Source: Burkholderia sp. MS389 (GTDB lineage Bacteria > Pseudomonadota > Gammaproteobacteria > Burkholderiales > Burkholderiaceae). Taken from it: DNA of 64,000 nt. Positions 18,607 to 27,682 of the stretch are shown here, piece by piece (the stretch's first letter is position 1; each line of letters opens with the position of its first letter). A model generated the notes under the pieces. The model ran no database searches. It saw nothing but the letters and a program-made list of their open reading frames with translations, and had not been told where the DNA came from. Made by a program: the position numbers and the translations under genes. Location: the NCBI RefSeq assembly GCF_016899425.1, contig NZ_CP045994.1:2976001-3040000 (forward strand), read 5' to 3'.

Positions 18607-20043
18607 TCAATAGTGCTCGCCGACCCGCACGATCTTCAGCGTGTTGGTGCCGCCCGCCTGCCCCATCGGCTCGCCGACGGTCAGCACGACCATGTCGCCG
18701 TGCTGCACGTAGCCCTGCTTGACGACGATCTCGAGCGCGGCCTGCAGCGCCGAATCGCGGTCGCTGTTGAAGTCGACGTGCAGCGGCGTCACGTTGCGGT
18801 ACAGCGCCATCGTGCGCTCGCTGCCGACGCGCGGCGTCAGCGCGAAGATCGGCACGTGCGTGTAGTGACGCGACATCCACAGCGCGGTCGCGCCCGATTC
18901 GGTCAGCGCGATGATCGCCTTCGCGCCCAGGTGGTACGCGGTGAACAGCGCGCCCATCGCGATCGACTGGTCGATCCGCGTGAACGTGCGGTCGAGGAAG
19001 TCCTTGTCCAGCTCGACTTCTTCCGACTTTTCCGCCTCGACGCACACGGCCGCCATCGTCTCGATCGTGACGACCGGATACTTGCCGGCAGCCGTCTCGG
19101 CCGACAGCATCACCGCGTCGGTGCCGTCGAGCACCGCGTTCGCGACGTCCGACACTTCCGCGCGGGTCGGCACCGGCGCGTAGATCATCGATTCCATCAT
19201 CTGCGTCGCGGTGATCACGAGCTTGTTCGACTCGCGCGCCATCCGGATCATCCGCTTCTGCAGCGCCGGCACGGCCGCGTTGCCCACTTCGACCGCGAGG
19301 TCGCCGCGCGCGACCATGATGCCGTCGGACGCGTCGAGGATGCTCTGCAGCGCCGGAATCGCCTCCGCGCGTTCGATCTTCGCGATCATCTTCGGCTTGA
19401 TGCCGTACGGCGCGCCCGCGATGTTCGCGAGCTGGCGCGCCATTTCCATGTCGGTCGCGTTCTTCGGGAACGACACCGCGACGAGGTCCGCGCCGAGCGA
19501 CATCGCGGTGCGGATGTCCTCCATGTCCTTCGCGGTCAGCGCCGGCGCCGACAGGCCGCCGCCCTGGCGGTTGATCCCCTTGTTGTTCGACAGCTCGCCG
19601 CCCACCTTGACGATCGTGTGGATCTCGTCGCCGAGCACGCGCTCGACGGTCAGCACGATCAGGCCGTCGTTCAGCAGCAGCAGGTCGCCCGGCTTCAGAT
19701 CGCGCGGCAGCTCCTTGTAGTCGAGGCCGACGCGCTCGTCGTTGCCGAGTTCGCAGCCCGCATCGAGGATGAACGGCTGCCCCGGCACGAGCGTGGTCTT
19801 GCCGTTCTCGAACTTGCCGACGCGGATCTTCGGGCCCTGGAGGTCGGCCATGATCGCGATCTCGCGGCCAACCTTGCGGGCGGCCTCGCGCACCATTTCG
19901 GCGCGCTGGCGGTGATCGTCGGCCGTGCCGTGCGAAAAATTGAGCCGCACGACGTCGAGGCCCGCCTGCATCATCTGCAGCAGAATCTCCGGCGAACTGG
20001 ATGCCGGGCCGATCGTGGCGACTATCTTGGTGGCGCGCTGCAT
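18607..20043 (-). CDS. pyk: Pyruvate kinase
   Basis: Final step of glycolysis, PEP + ADP to pyruvate + ATP. The 478-residue protein begins MQRATKIVATIGPASS and has LNFSHG, the MADLQGPKIRVG block, the signature MIAKIERAEAIP with the catalytic Lys, GIMVARGDLAVEVG and TATQMMESMI, then the C-terminal regulatory domain. Start chosen at 20043 for family fit and for GAGGAG seven bases before it; the frame remains open far upstream but that part is low-complexity. Confidence 0.96.
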   Translation of the reverse strand: MQRATKIVATIGPASSSPEILLQMMQAGLDVVRLNFSHGTADDHRQRAEMVREAARKVGREIAIMADLQGPKIRVGKFENGKTTLVPGQPFILDAGCELGNDERVGLDYKELPRDLKPGDLLLLNDGLIVLTVERVLGDEIHTIVKVGGELSNNKGINRQGGGLSAPALTAKDMEDIRTAMSLGADLVAVSFPKNATDMEMARQLANIAGAPYGIKPKMIAKIERAEAIPALQSILDASDGIMVARGDLAVEVGNAAVPALQKRMIRMARESNKLVITATQMMESMIYAPVPTRAEVSDVANAVLDGTDAVMLSAETAAGKYPVVTIETMAAVCVEAEKSEEVELDKDFLDRTFTRIDQSIAMGALFTAYHLGAKAIIALTESGATALWMSRHYTHVPIFALTPRVGSERTMALYRNVTPLHVDFNSDRDSALQAALEIVVKQGYVQHGDMVVLTVGEPMGQAGGTNTLKIVRVGEHY

Positions 20044-20327
20044 GAAACTCCTCATCTGGATCAAGGTGGATGCGCTGGGTGAAACGCTGCGAGAGCCGGA
20101 ACCGGCAGGCCCAGCGGCCGCCGTTCCGGGGGGCGTGCCGGTGCTGGCGCCCGGCATCGCTTTGTTCTGAATCTCGTGGTGCTGCACGGCCGCGTCGCCG
20201 GCGGCCGCCGGTGCGCGCGGGGCGGTGTTCGCCCGCGCGGGCGCGCGTGTGCGCTTGCCCGCGCCGGCCGGCTGCTCCGCTTTCGCGGAGCGCGCGGCCT
20301 TCGTCACCCCTGCGCGCGCCGCCACGC

Positions 20328-21524
20328 TCAGGCCGCCCGCGTTTCGAGCACTTCCACCGCCGGCAGCTTCTTCCCCTCGAGGAACTCGAGGAAGGCGCCG
20401 CCGCCCGTCGAGATGTAGCTGACCTGGTCGTGGATGCCGTACTTCGCGATGGCCGCGAGCGTGTCGCCGCCGCCCGCGATCGAGAACGCGGACGATTTGG
20501 CGATCGCTTCGGCGAGCGTCTTGGTGCCGTTGCCGAACTGGTCGAACTCGAACACGCCGACCGGGCCGTTCCACACGATCGTGCCGGCCTTCTCGAGCTG
20601 GCTCGCGAGCGCCTTGGCCGTATCGGGGCCGATGTCGAGGATCATGTCGTCCGCTTCGATGTCGGCGACCTGCTTCACCGTGGCCGCGGCCGTCGGCGAG
20701 AATTCCTTCGCGGTGACGACGTCGGTCGGGATCGGCACCGATGCGCCGCGCTCGCGCGCTTCGTCGATGATCGCCTTCGCCTCGGCGACGAGATCGGCTT
20801 CCGCGAGCGACTTGCCGATCGACAGGCCGGCCGCGAGCATGAACGTGTTCGCGATGCCGCCGCCGACGATCAGCTGGTCGACCTTGCCGGCCAGCGACTT
20901 CAGGATGGTCAGCTTGGTCGACACCTTCGAACCGGCGACGATCGCGACCAGCGGGCGCGCCGGGTTGCCGAGCGCCTTGCCGAGCGCGTCGAGTTCCGCA
21001 GCAAGCAGCGGGCCCGCGCATGCCACGGGCGCGTACTTCGCGATCCCGTGGGTGGTCGCCTCCGCACGGTGCGCGGTGCCGAACGCGTCGTTCACGTACA
21101 CGTCGCAGAGCTTCGCCATCTTCTGCGCGAGCTCGTCCGAATTTTTCTTCTCGCCCTTGTTCACGCGGCAGTTCTCGAGCAGCACGACCTGGCCCGGCGC
21201 GACGTTCACGCCGTTCTCGACCCAGTTCGCGACGAGCGGCACGTCGCGGCCGAGCAGGTCGGCGAGACGCTTCGCGACCGGCGCGAGCGAGTCTTCCGGC
21301 TTGAATTCGCCTTCGGTCGGACGGCCGAGGTGCGACGTGACCATCACCGCCGCGCCGGCGTCGAGCGCGGCCTGGATGGCCGGCACGGACGCACGCACGC
21401 GCGTGTCCTCGGTGATGTTGCCCTGGTCGTCCTGCGGGACGTTCAGGTCGGCGCGGATGAACACCCGCTTGCCGGCGAGCTGGCCGGCGGCGATCAGGTC
21501 GGTAAGACGCTTGACTTGGCTCAT
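20328..21524 (-). CDS. pgk: Phosphoglycerate kinase
   Basis: Glycolytic kinase, 1,3-bisphosphoglycerate + ADP to 3-phosphoglycerate + ATP. The protein, about 398 residues, begins [11 protein letters not shown] and has [35 protein letters not shown] (LLEN-R-N block), [24 protein letters not shown] and the GGGDTLAAI nucleotide loop. The frame is open upstream to 21767 but the family start is clear. It is followed by pyk after 284 bases. Confidence 0.96.
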   Translation of the reverse strand: MSQVKRLTDLIAAGQLAGKRVFIRADLNVPQDDQGNITEDTRVRASVPAIQAALDAGAAVMVTSHLGRPTEGEFKPEDSLAPVAKRLADLLGRDVPLVANWVENGVNVAPGQVVLLENCRVNKGEKKNSDELAQKMAKLCDVYVNDAFGTAHRAEATTHGIAKYAPVACAGPLLAAELDALGKALGNPARPLVAIVAGSKVSTKLTILKSLAGKVDQLIVGGGIANTFMLAAGLSIGKSLAEADLVAEAKAIIDEARERGASVPIPTDVVTAKEFSPTAAATVKQVADIEADDMILDIGPDTAKALASQLEKAGTIVWNGPVGVFEFDQFGNGTKTLAEAIAKSSAFSIAGGGDTLAAIAKYGIHDQVSYISTGGGAFLEFLEGKKLPAVEVLETRAA

Positions 21525-21804
21525 GTTGAACAGATTGAAGTGGTGGATGGGGAAAGGGGGTTCACGCTGGACGTGCGCGGGCTGCCGCGAAAGGGCGCCG
21601 GATGCGGCCGTGGCTGGCGGTTCGCAAGACGCGCACGGGTAAAAAATCTCGAACGGGCATTCTAGCCGATCCATCCGGCAGACTGACCCGTGCGACGGCG
21701 AATTCCGCCTATTTGGGATCGCGCGCCGGAACGGACGAATTGCTGCATCGCAGCAAGACAGGCGCACAGCCGGCCGGCAGTGATCGGGCCGGAACGGCGG
21801 CGCA

Positions 21805-22128
21805 TCAGAAGATCAGCCGCAGTGCGGTGAACACGAGCATCCCGATGACGATCGTGCCGAGCATGCTGCGCCGCCACAAAAACCAGCCGAGGCCGGCGAG
21901 CGCCGCGTAGAACGGATGATTGGACAGCCCGAACGACAGTCCGGCCGGCGTTTCGAGCACGTCGGGCAACACGACGGCGACCAGCGCGGCGGCCGGCGCG
22001 TAGCGCAGCGCGCGCTGCGCGCGTTCGGGCAGCACGGTGCGCTCGCCGCCGATCAGGAACAGCGCGCGCGTGACGGCCGTGACGATCGTCATCCCGACGA
22101 TGACGATCCAGATCTCGGTCGCGCTCAT
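21805..22128 (-). CDS. azlD: AzlD-family branched-chain amino acid transport subunit
   Basis: A 107-residue inner-membrane protein with three or four transmembrane helices ([50 protein letters not shown]). It is the small subunit of the AzlCD (YgaZH) amino-acid exporter. The start overlaps the azlC stop by four bases (ATGA), showing translational coupling. Divergent from ilvE, which supports a branched-chain amino acid substrate. Confidence 0.9.
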   Translation of the reverse strand: MSATEIWIVIVGMTIVTAVTRALFLIGGERTVLPERAQRALRYAPAAALVAVVLPDVLETPAGLSFGLSNHPFYAALAGLGWFLWRRSMLGTIVIGMLVFTALRLIF

Positions 22129-22880
22129 TCGATGTCCTTTTCGTGCACGGTTTCGGTCCGGATGCGCCGCCAGTCGGCGCGCTCGACGAAGAAATCGGCC
22201 GCGCAGCCGGCCGCGAGCGCGGCGAGCACCGCGATCGGGAGCGCGAGCCGGTACGGCAGGTCGAACGCGATCAGCGACACGATGCCCGCGACCGCGACGG
22301 CCGCGAGCGTCGAGCGGTTCGCGACCGCCGACACCATGATCGGGATCAGCGCGAGCGTGCCGGCCAGCTCCAGCCCCCAGCTCGCGGGAAAGGCGCTCGC
22401 GAGCAGGATGCCGGCGAGCGACGACACCTGCCACGACGCCCAGCTCGCGAGCGCCATCCCCCAGAAATACGCTTCCTTGCCCGGCACGCGGCCGTACGCG
22501 AAGCCCTGTTTCTGGAACAGCAGATAGATCACGTCGCCGTTGAAATAGCCGATCGCGAGGCGCCGCCACAGCGGCAGGTAGGAAAAATGGGGCGCCAGCC
22601 CGGCGCTGAAGATCACGAAGCGCAGGTTGACCATCGCGGCCGTGAGCAACACGGTCCAGATCGGCAGCTTCGCCGCGAGCAGCGGCAGCACCGCGAGCTG
22701 CGACGAGCCCGCGTAGACGAACAGCGACATCGCGCTCGCCTGCCCGAGCGTCATCACGGACTTGCTCATCGCGATGCCGGTGACGAGCCCCCAGGACAGG
22801 ATCGCCATCAGTGTCGGGGAATAGTCGCGCGCGCCCTGGATCAGCGCGAAGCGGTCGGTGGCGGACAATCGAGCGAGCAT
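22125..22880 (-). CDS. azlC: AzlC-family branched-chain amino acid exporter subunit
   Basis: The 251-residue large subunit of the AzlCD/YgaZ exporter. It has the family N-terminus (GARDYSPTLMAILSWGLVTGIAMSKS), the MSLFVYAGSSQLAVLPLLAAKLPIWTVLLTAAMVNLRFVIFSA block and about seven hydrophobic segments. First gene of azlC-azlD; divergent from ilvE. A TATAAT lies at 22972-22967 on the minus strand, about 90 bases upstream. Confidence 0.92.
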   Translation of the reverse strand: MLARLSATDRFALIQGARDYSPTLMAILSWGLVTGIAMSKSVMTLGQASAMSLFVYAGSSQLAVLPLLAAKLPIWTVLLTAAMVNLRFVIFSAGLAPHFSYLPLWRRLAIGYFNGDVIYLLFQKQGFAYGRVPGKEAYFWGMALASWASWQVSSLAGILLASAFPASWGLELAGTLALIPIMVSAVANRSTLAAVAVAGIVSLIAFDLPYRLALPIAVLAALAAGCAADFFVERADWRRIRTETVHEKDIE

Positions 22881-22966
22881 CGGAAAGCGGGCCGCAGCGG
22901 GCGGTTCGTCGGGACGCCGGCGCCTCCTGCCGTGCGACCCATCGTTATTGGAATCGGTACCGGACG

Positions 22967-22972
22967 ATTATA
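22967..22972 (-). promoter_or_regulatory. Candidate -10 element for azlCD
   Basis: A perfect TATAAT on the minus strand in the azlC-ilvE gap. No convincing -35 is visible at 16-18 bases, so the promoter is only proposed. The ilvE side has TAAAAT inside a GACGCT/AGCGTC inverted repeat (23012-23029), a plausible ilvE -10 region. Confidence 0.35.
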
Positions 22973-23086
22973 GCGCCGGCCCCGTGCCGCCCGACCGGAT
23001 CGTCCCCAAATGACGCTAAAATAAGCGTCTTTCCGGTTCAACGCTGCACACCACCCGCAGCACATCACCGCTTCCAGGAGAATCCT

Positions 23087-24010
23087 ATGTCAATGGCCGA
23101 CCGCGACGGCAAGATCTGGATGGACGGCAAGCTGATCGACTGGCGCGACGCCAAGATCCACGTCCTGACCCATACGCTGCACTACGGCATGGGCGTCTTC
23201 GAGGGCGTGCGCGCGTACAAGACGGCCGACGGCGGCACCGCGATCTTCCGCCTGCGCGAGCACACCAAACGCCTGCTGAATTCGGCGAAGATCTTCCAGA
23301 TGGACGTGCCGTTCGACCGCGAAACGCTCGAAGCCGCGCAGCTCGCGGTCGTGCGCGAGAACCATCTCGAGTCGTGCTACCTGCGCCCGATCATCTGGGT
23401 CGGCTCGGAAAAGCTCGGCGTGGCCGCGAAGGGCAATACGATCCACGTCGCGATCGCCGCGTGGCCGTGGGGCGCGTACCTCGGCGAGGACGGCCTCGCG
23501 AAGGGCATCCGCGTGAAGACGTCGTCGTTCACGCGCCACCACGTGAACGTGTCGATGGTGCGTGCGAAGGCATCCGGCTGGTATGTGAACTCGATTCTCG
23601 CGAACCAGGAAGCGACGGCCGACGGCTACGACGAAGCGCTGCTGCTCGATGTCGACGGCTACGTGTCCGAAGGCTCCGGCGAGAACTTCTTCCTCGTGAA
23701 CAACGGCAAGCTGTACACGCCCGACCTGTCGTCCTGCCTCGACGGCATCACGCGCGACACGGTCATCACGCTCGCGAAGGACGCCGGCATCGAGGTCATC
23801 GAGAAGCGCATCACGCGCGACGAGGTCTACACGGCCGACGAAGCGTTCTTCACCGGCACGGCCGCCGAGGTCACGCCGATCCGCGAACTCGACAACCGCA
23901 CGATCGGCAGCGGCGCGCGCGGCCCCGTCACGGAAAAGCTCCAGTCGGCGTTTTTCGATATCGTGTCGGGCAAGAACGCGAAGTACGCGCACTGGCTGAC
24001 GAAGGTCTGA
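23087..24010 (+). CDS. ilvE: Branched-chain amino acid aminotransferase
   Basis: PLP enzyme (fold type IV) for the last step of Val/Leu/Ile synthesis. The 307-residue protein shows THTLHYGMGVFEGVRAYKT at the N-terminus, the KASGWYVNSILANQEA block with the PLP-binding Lys, the DEALLLDVDGYVSEGSGENFF signature and GTAAEVTPI. The ATG follows CCAGGAGAATCCT, a strong ribosome site. It is divergent from azlCD and is followed 50 bases later by a small zinc-finger gene. Confidence 0.96.
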   Translation: MSMADRDGKIWMDGKLIDWRDAKIHVLTHTLHYGMGVFEGVRAYKTADGGTAIFRLREHTKRLLNSAKIFQMDVPFDRETLEAAQLAVVRENHLESCYLRPIIWVGSEKLGVAAKGNTIHVAIAAWPWGAYLGEDGLAKGIRVKTSSFTRHHVNVSMVRAKASGWYVNSILANQEATADGYDEALLLDVDGYVSEGSGENFFLVNNGKLYTPDLSSCLDGITRDTVITLAKDAGIEVIEKRITRDEVYTADEAFFTGTAAEVTPIRELDNRTIGSGARGPVTEKLQSAFFDIVSGKNAKYAHWLTKV

Positions 24011-24060
24011 GCGCGCCGCGCCACCGACCGCCCCACACAAGAGTGATAAGAGAAAGTCTC

Positions 24061-24255
24061 ATGAGCGAAATCAAGGAAATGCCGCTGGTCGAGCTGACGG
24101 CCAAGGATCTTCCCGCCTACTGCCCGAACCCGGCCATGACGCGCTGGAATGCGCACCCGCGCGTCTTCATCGACGTATCGCACGGCGAGGCGCGCTGCCC
24201 GTACTGCGGCACGCGCTACAAGCTGCGCGACGGCGAGGTCGTCAAGGGCCACTGA
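24061..24255 (+). CDS. Zinc-finger (zf-CHCC, NDUFS6-like) protein
   Basis: A 64-residue protein with the CHCC zinc site Cys21, His41, Cys46 and Cys49 (SHGEARCPYCGTRYKL). The family is related to the mitochondrial complex I subunit NDUFS6. It is widely found after ilvE in beta-proteobacteria, probably in one transcript. Its function in bacteria is not established. Confidence 0.85.
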   Translation: MSEIKEMPLVELTAKDLPAYCPNPAMTRWNAHPRVFIDVSHGEARCPYCGTRYKLRDGEVVKGH

Positions 24256-24395
24256 GCCCCGGCGGCCGGGCCTGACGGCCCGCCGACCCGCAAGGCGGCG
24301 CAGCCGGCAGTCCGGCGCGCCGCCCTTCCCCATTCTGGCAACCCGAACGCGGCGCCCGTGCGCCGTGCTTCATTACGACATCGGAAGTCGACCTG

Positions 24396-25433
24396 ATGCG
24401 TCGAGCGCTGGTTATCGCACCGAACTGGATCGGTGACGCATTGATGGCGCAGCCGCTTTTTGCGCTGCTGAAAAAGCTCCATCCCCGCATCGCGATCGAT
24501 GCCGTCGCACCCTCCTGGGTCGCGCCCGTGCTCGAGCGGATGCCCGAGATCCACGATGTCTACGCGACCGATCTCGCGCACGGCAAGCTGCAGCTGCTGC
24601 GCCGCTGGCAGCTCGCGAGCGACCTGCGCGACGTCGGCTACGACGCGGCGTACGTGCTGCCGAATTCGCTGAAATCCGCGGTGATCCCGTGGCTCGCGAA
24701 CATTCCGCTGCGCATCGGCTATACGGGCGAGCACCGCTACGGGCTGCTGAACGTGCGGCACGCGAACCCCGACAAGTCGGGCGAGCGGCCGCCGATGACG
24801 ACCCACTACGCGGCGCTCGCGTACGCGCCGGGCGCGAAGCTGCCCGAGTCGATGAAGACGCTGCCCGCGCCGCGCCTGGACGCCGACCTGAACGAGACGG
24901 CGCGCGTGTCCGCACGTTTCAATCTCGATACGCGCAAGCCGCTCGTCGTGTTCTGCCCCGGCGCCGAATACGGCCCGGCCAAGCGCTGGCCGCCCGAGCA
25001 CTTCGCGTCGCTCGCGACCATCGTCCACCAGTCGTTCCCGTATACGCAGATCGTCGCGCTCGGCTCGCCGAAGGATTCGGCCGCCGCGCAGGCGATCGCC
25101 GACCACGCGCCGAACGTGCGCAACCTGTGCGGGCAGACGTCGTTGTCCGAGGCGTGCGCGCTGATCGCGCGCGCGAACGCGGTCGTCACCAACGATTCGG
25201 GGCTGATGCACGTCGCCGCCGCGTTGCGCCGGCCGCTCGTCGCGTTGTACGGATCGACCGATCCGCGCCATACCCCTCCGCTGTCGGACCTGGCGAAGGT
25301 ACAATGGTTACATCTCGAATGCAGTCCCTGCTTCGAACGCGAGTGCCCGCTCGGCCACCTGAAGTGCCTGCGCGAACTCGGTCCCGAGCAGGTATTCGGC
25401 GATTTGCGCGGCATGCTCGTCGGGCAGCGCTGA
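24396..25433 (+). CDS. waaF: Lipopolysaccharide heptosyltransferase II
   Basis: Adds the second L-glycero-D-manno-heptose to the LPS inner core from ADP-heptose, at the cytoplasmic face. The 345-residue GT9 enzyme starts MRRALVIAPNWIGDALMAQPLFALLK and has the donor-binding region VVFCPGAEYGPAKRWPPEHF and NDSGLMHVAAALRRPLVALYGSTDPRHTPP. The length and motifs match WaaF better than WaaC. No other LPS genes are in the window. Confidence 0.93.
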   Translation: MRRALVIAPNWIGDALMAQPLFALLKKLHPRIAIDAVAPSWVAPVLERMPEIHDVYATDLAHGKLQLLRRWQLASDLRDVGYDAAYVLPNSLKSAVIPWLANIPLRIGYTGEHRYGLLNVRHANPDKSGERPPMTTHYAALAYAPGAKLPESMKTLPAPRLDADLNETARVSARFNLDTRKPLVVFCPGAEYGPAKRWPPEHFASLATIVHQSFPYTQIVALGSPKDSAAAQAIADHAPNVRNLCGQTSLSEACALIARANAVVTNDSGLMHVAAALRRPLVALYGSTDPRHTPPLSDLAKVQWLHLECSPCFERECPLGHLKCLRELGPEQVFGDLRGMLVGQR

Positions 25434-25548
25434 CCCTGACCGGCAGCGTCGCACGGCGCGCCGGGCAATCCGATTCACCGGTGTACGGCGGCTCGATCCG
25501 GGCCGCCGTGCTGAATACGGCGCGCGATGCGCGCGAGAGACCACCCCG

Positions 25549-25995
25549 ATGCCACGTTTTGCCCGCCTGTTCGAAGCTGCCGCCGATACGCTGAACGCCT
25601 ACTACCAGGCCGTCGCGGATGCCAATCTCGACGCGCTGCTGGCGCTGTGGATCGACGAGGATTTCGCCAGCTGCGTGTGGGCGGACGGCGAGCATCTGCA
25701 CGGCCTCGACCAGATCCGCAGCGGGCTGGGCAATCGCCTCGCGACGCGCCCCGTCACGATCGAGCCGCTCGACATCCGCGTGTACGACAGCCTCGGCACG
25801 GTCGTCTATACGATCGCCGAAGCACATCAGCAGGCCGACCTGACGGCCGAACCCGACATGGTTTTCGCGACGTACGTGATGATCCACGAACGTGGCGAAT
25901 GGCGCATCGCGCACATCCACGCGAGCCCGATTCCTGAACGAGCGGCCGGACAATTCGCCGCGAAGATCCGTCACGGGCAGGGTCCGCTGCACTGA
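25549..25995 (+). CDS. NTF2-like / SnoaL-like protein
   Basis: A 148-residue small cone-shaped NTF2-fold protein (AADTLNAYYQAVADANLDALLALWIDEDFASCVWADGEHLHGLDQIRSGL; later GEWRIAHIHASPIP). Such proteins are hydrolases, isomerases or ligand binders; the catalytic role is not predictable here. It precedes the YheT-like hydrolase by 33 bases and may be co-transcribed with it. Confidence 0.8.
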   Translation: MPRFARLFEAAADTLNAYYQAVADANLDALLALWIDEDFASCVWADGEHLHGLDQIRSGLGNRLATRPVTIEPLDIRVYDSLGTVVYTIAEAHQQADLTAEPDMVFATYVMIHERGEWRIAHIHASPIPERAAGQFAAKIRHGQGPLH

Positions 25996-26028
25996 CGAAA
26001 AACGAAGCAACGCATTAGCGGGGCGATC

Positions 26029-27066
26029 ATGAGTACGGCTTCTCCGCCCACCTCGCCGCTGACCGGGCCCCCGGCCCCCGACGACGATTCATTGCGCTAT
26101 CGCGCACCGCGCTGGCTGCCCAACAGCCATGTGCAAACCATCGTGCCCGCGCTGTTCGCGCGGCGGCCGGTAGTCGGTTATCGGCGAGAGCGATGGGAAA
26201 CGCCCGACCATGACTTCATCGACCTCGACTGGGTCGCGCACCTCGACAGCGCGGCACCGGCGCCCGACGCGCCGCTGTTCGTGCTGTTCCACGGCCTCGA
26301 AGGCAGCTCCGGCTCGCACTACGCGCTCGCGATGATGGCCACCGCGCGCGCGCACGGCTGGCACGCGGTCGTCCCGCACTTCCGCAGTTGCAGCGGCGAG
26401 ATCAACCGGCAGCCGCGCTTCTACCATCTCGCCGACAGCGCCGAGGTCGACTGGATCCTGCGCCGGCTCGCCGCGCAGCACCGCGGACCGCTGGTCGTGG
26501 CCGGCGTGTCGCTGGGCGGCAACGTGCTGCTGCGCTGGCTCGGCGAGCATCGCAGCGACACGTCGATCGTGCGCGCCGCCGCCGCGATCTCGACGCCGAT
26601 CGACGTGCATGCCGGCGGCCGCGCGCTGTCGCAGGGCTTCGCGATGGTCTACACGCGCAGCTTCCTGAAGACGCTCAAACGCAAGGGGCTCGCGAAACTC
26701 GAACAGTATCCGGGGCTGTTCGACCGCGACGCGATGCTGCGGGCCGTGACGATGCGCGACTTCGACGAAGTCGTGACCGCGCCGCTGCACGGTTTCGCGA
26801 ACGCGGACGACTACTGGACCCAGGCGACGACGCGCCCGCTGCTGCGCGCGATCGACGTGCCCACGCTGATCCTCAACGCCCGCAACGACCCGTTCCTGCC
26901 CGAATCGGCGCTGCCGGGCCCGGCCGACGTGTCGCCGGCCGTCGAGCTCGACCAGCCCGCGCACGGCGGCCACGCGGGCTTCATGACCGGGCCGTTCCCC
27001 GGCCGCCTCGACTGGCTGTCGGCGCGGGTGTTCGGCTATTGCTCGAAATTCGTCGACCATGGATGA
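26029..27066 (+). CDS. YheT-family alpha/beta hydrolase
   Basis: A 345-residue alpha/beta hydrolase with the YheT/ABHD1-3 start (RYRAPRWLPNSHVQTIVPALF), the oxyanion region LFHGLEGSSGSHYALAMM, nucleophile elbow GVSLGGN, catalytic Asp region (NARNDPFLPE) and terminal His (HGGHAGFM). Related proteins are esterases of unclear substrate. It overlaps the next gene by eight bases, indicating an operon. Confidence 0.9.
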   Translation: MSTASPPTSPLTGPPAPDDDSLRYRAPRWLPNSHVQTIVPALFARRPVVGYRRERWETPDHDFIDLDWVAHLDSAAPAPDAPLFVLFHGLEGSSGSHYALAMMATARAHGWHAVVPHFRSCSGEINRQPRFYHLADSAEVDWILRRLAAQHRGPLVVAGVSLGGNVLLRWLGEHRSDTSIVRAAAAISTPIDVHAGGRALSQGFAMVYTRSFLKTLKRKGLAKLEQYPGLFDRDAMLRAVTMRDFDEVVTAPLHGFANADDYWTQATTRPLLRAIDVPTLILNARNDPFLPESALPGPADVSPAVELDQPAHGGHAGFMTGPFPGRLDWLSARVFGYCSKFVDHG

Positions 27067-27646
27067 CATCGTCAGGCAGGCGCTCGCCAAATGGCCGAAC
27101 GTGCCGCATTGCACCGGCTGGCTGCTGCTCGATCGGCGCGGCGCATGGCGGCTGCGCGACGACGCCGCGCAGGCGGCCGGCGAGCTCGGCTCGCCGATCC
27201 GGCATGCGGCGCTGAACGCGTTCATCGGCCGCAACTACGCATGCGACGCGCAGGGCCAGTGGTTCTTCCAGAACGGGCCGCAGCGCGTGTACGTCGAACT
27301 CGCCTATACGCCGTGGGTCGTGCGGCTCGCCGAGCATGACGGGCAGCTTGCGCTCACCGACCAGACGGGCGCCCCGTTCAAGCCGGAGGCAGCGTGGCTC
27401 GACGACGGCGGCGGCGTGCTGTTTCGCGACGCCGGCACGCCCGCGCGCATCGCGGCGCTGCACGATCACGACCTCGGGCTGTTCGCCGATCACGCGGATT
27501 TTGATGCCGAGCCGCCCGTGCTGCGCTGGCGCGACGGCCGTACGCTGCCGCTCGGCAGCATCGCGTGCGCCGACGTACCGGCACGGTTCGGCTACGTCGC
27601 CAGCCCGGCGCGCCGCGCGCGCGACGCGGCCGACAGCGACCAGTGA
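27059..27646 (+). CDS. Conserved hypothetical protein (possibly DUF2946)
   Basis: A 195-residue cytoplasmic protein with no signal peptide or membrane helix. It begins MDDIVRQALAKWPNVPHCTGWLLLDRRG and contains AALNAFIGRNYACDAQGQWFFQNGPQRVYVELAYTPWVVRL. I associate this protein with DUF2946 annotation next to YheT hydrolases in Burkholderia, but cannot verify that. The eight-base overlap with the hydrolase suggests coupled translation and a shared job. Function unknown. Confidence 0.7.
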   Translation: MDDIVRQALAKWPNVPHCTGWLLLDRRGAWRLRDDAAQAAGELGSPIRHAALNAFIGRNYACDAQGQWFFQNGPQRVYVELAYTPWVVRLAEHDGQLALTDQTGAPFKPEAAWLDDGGGVLFRDAGTPARIAALHDHDLGLFADHADFDAEPPVLRWRDGRTLPLGSIACADVPARFGYVASPARRARDAADSDQ

Positions 27647-27682
27647 GCGGCGGCGCCGGCCGCGTTCGCCGCGCGATGGCCG

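Noticed and set aside
20070..21665. A 531-codon plus-strand frame opposite pgk
   Set aside because: Arg-rich antisense translation of a well-conserved gene.
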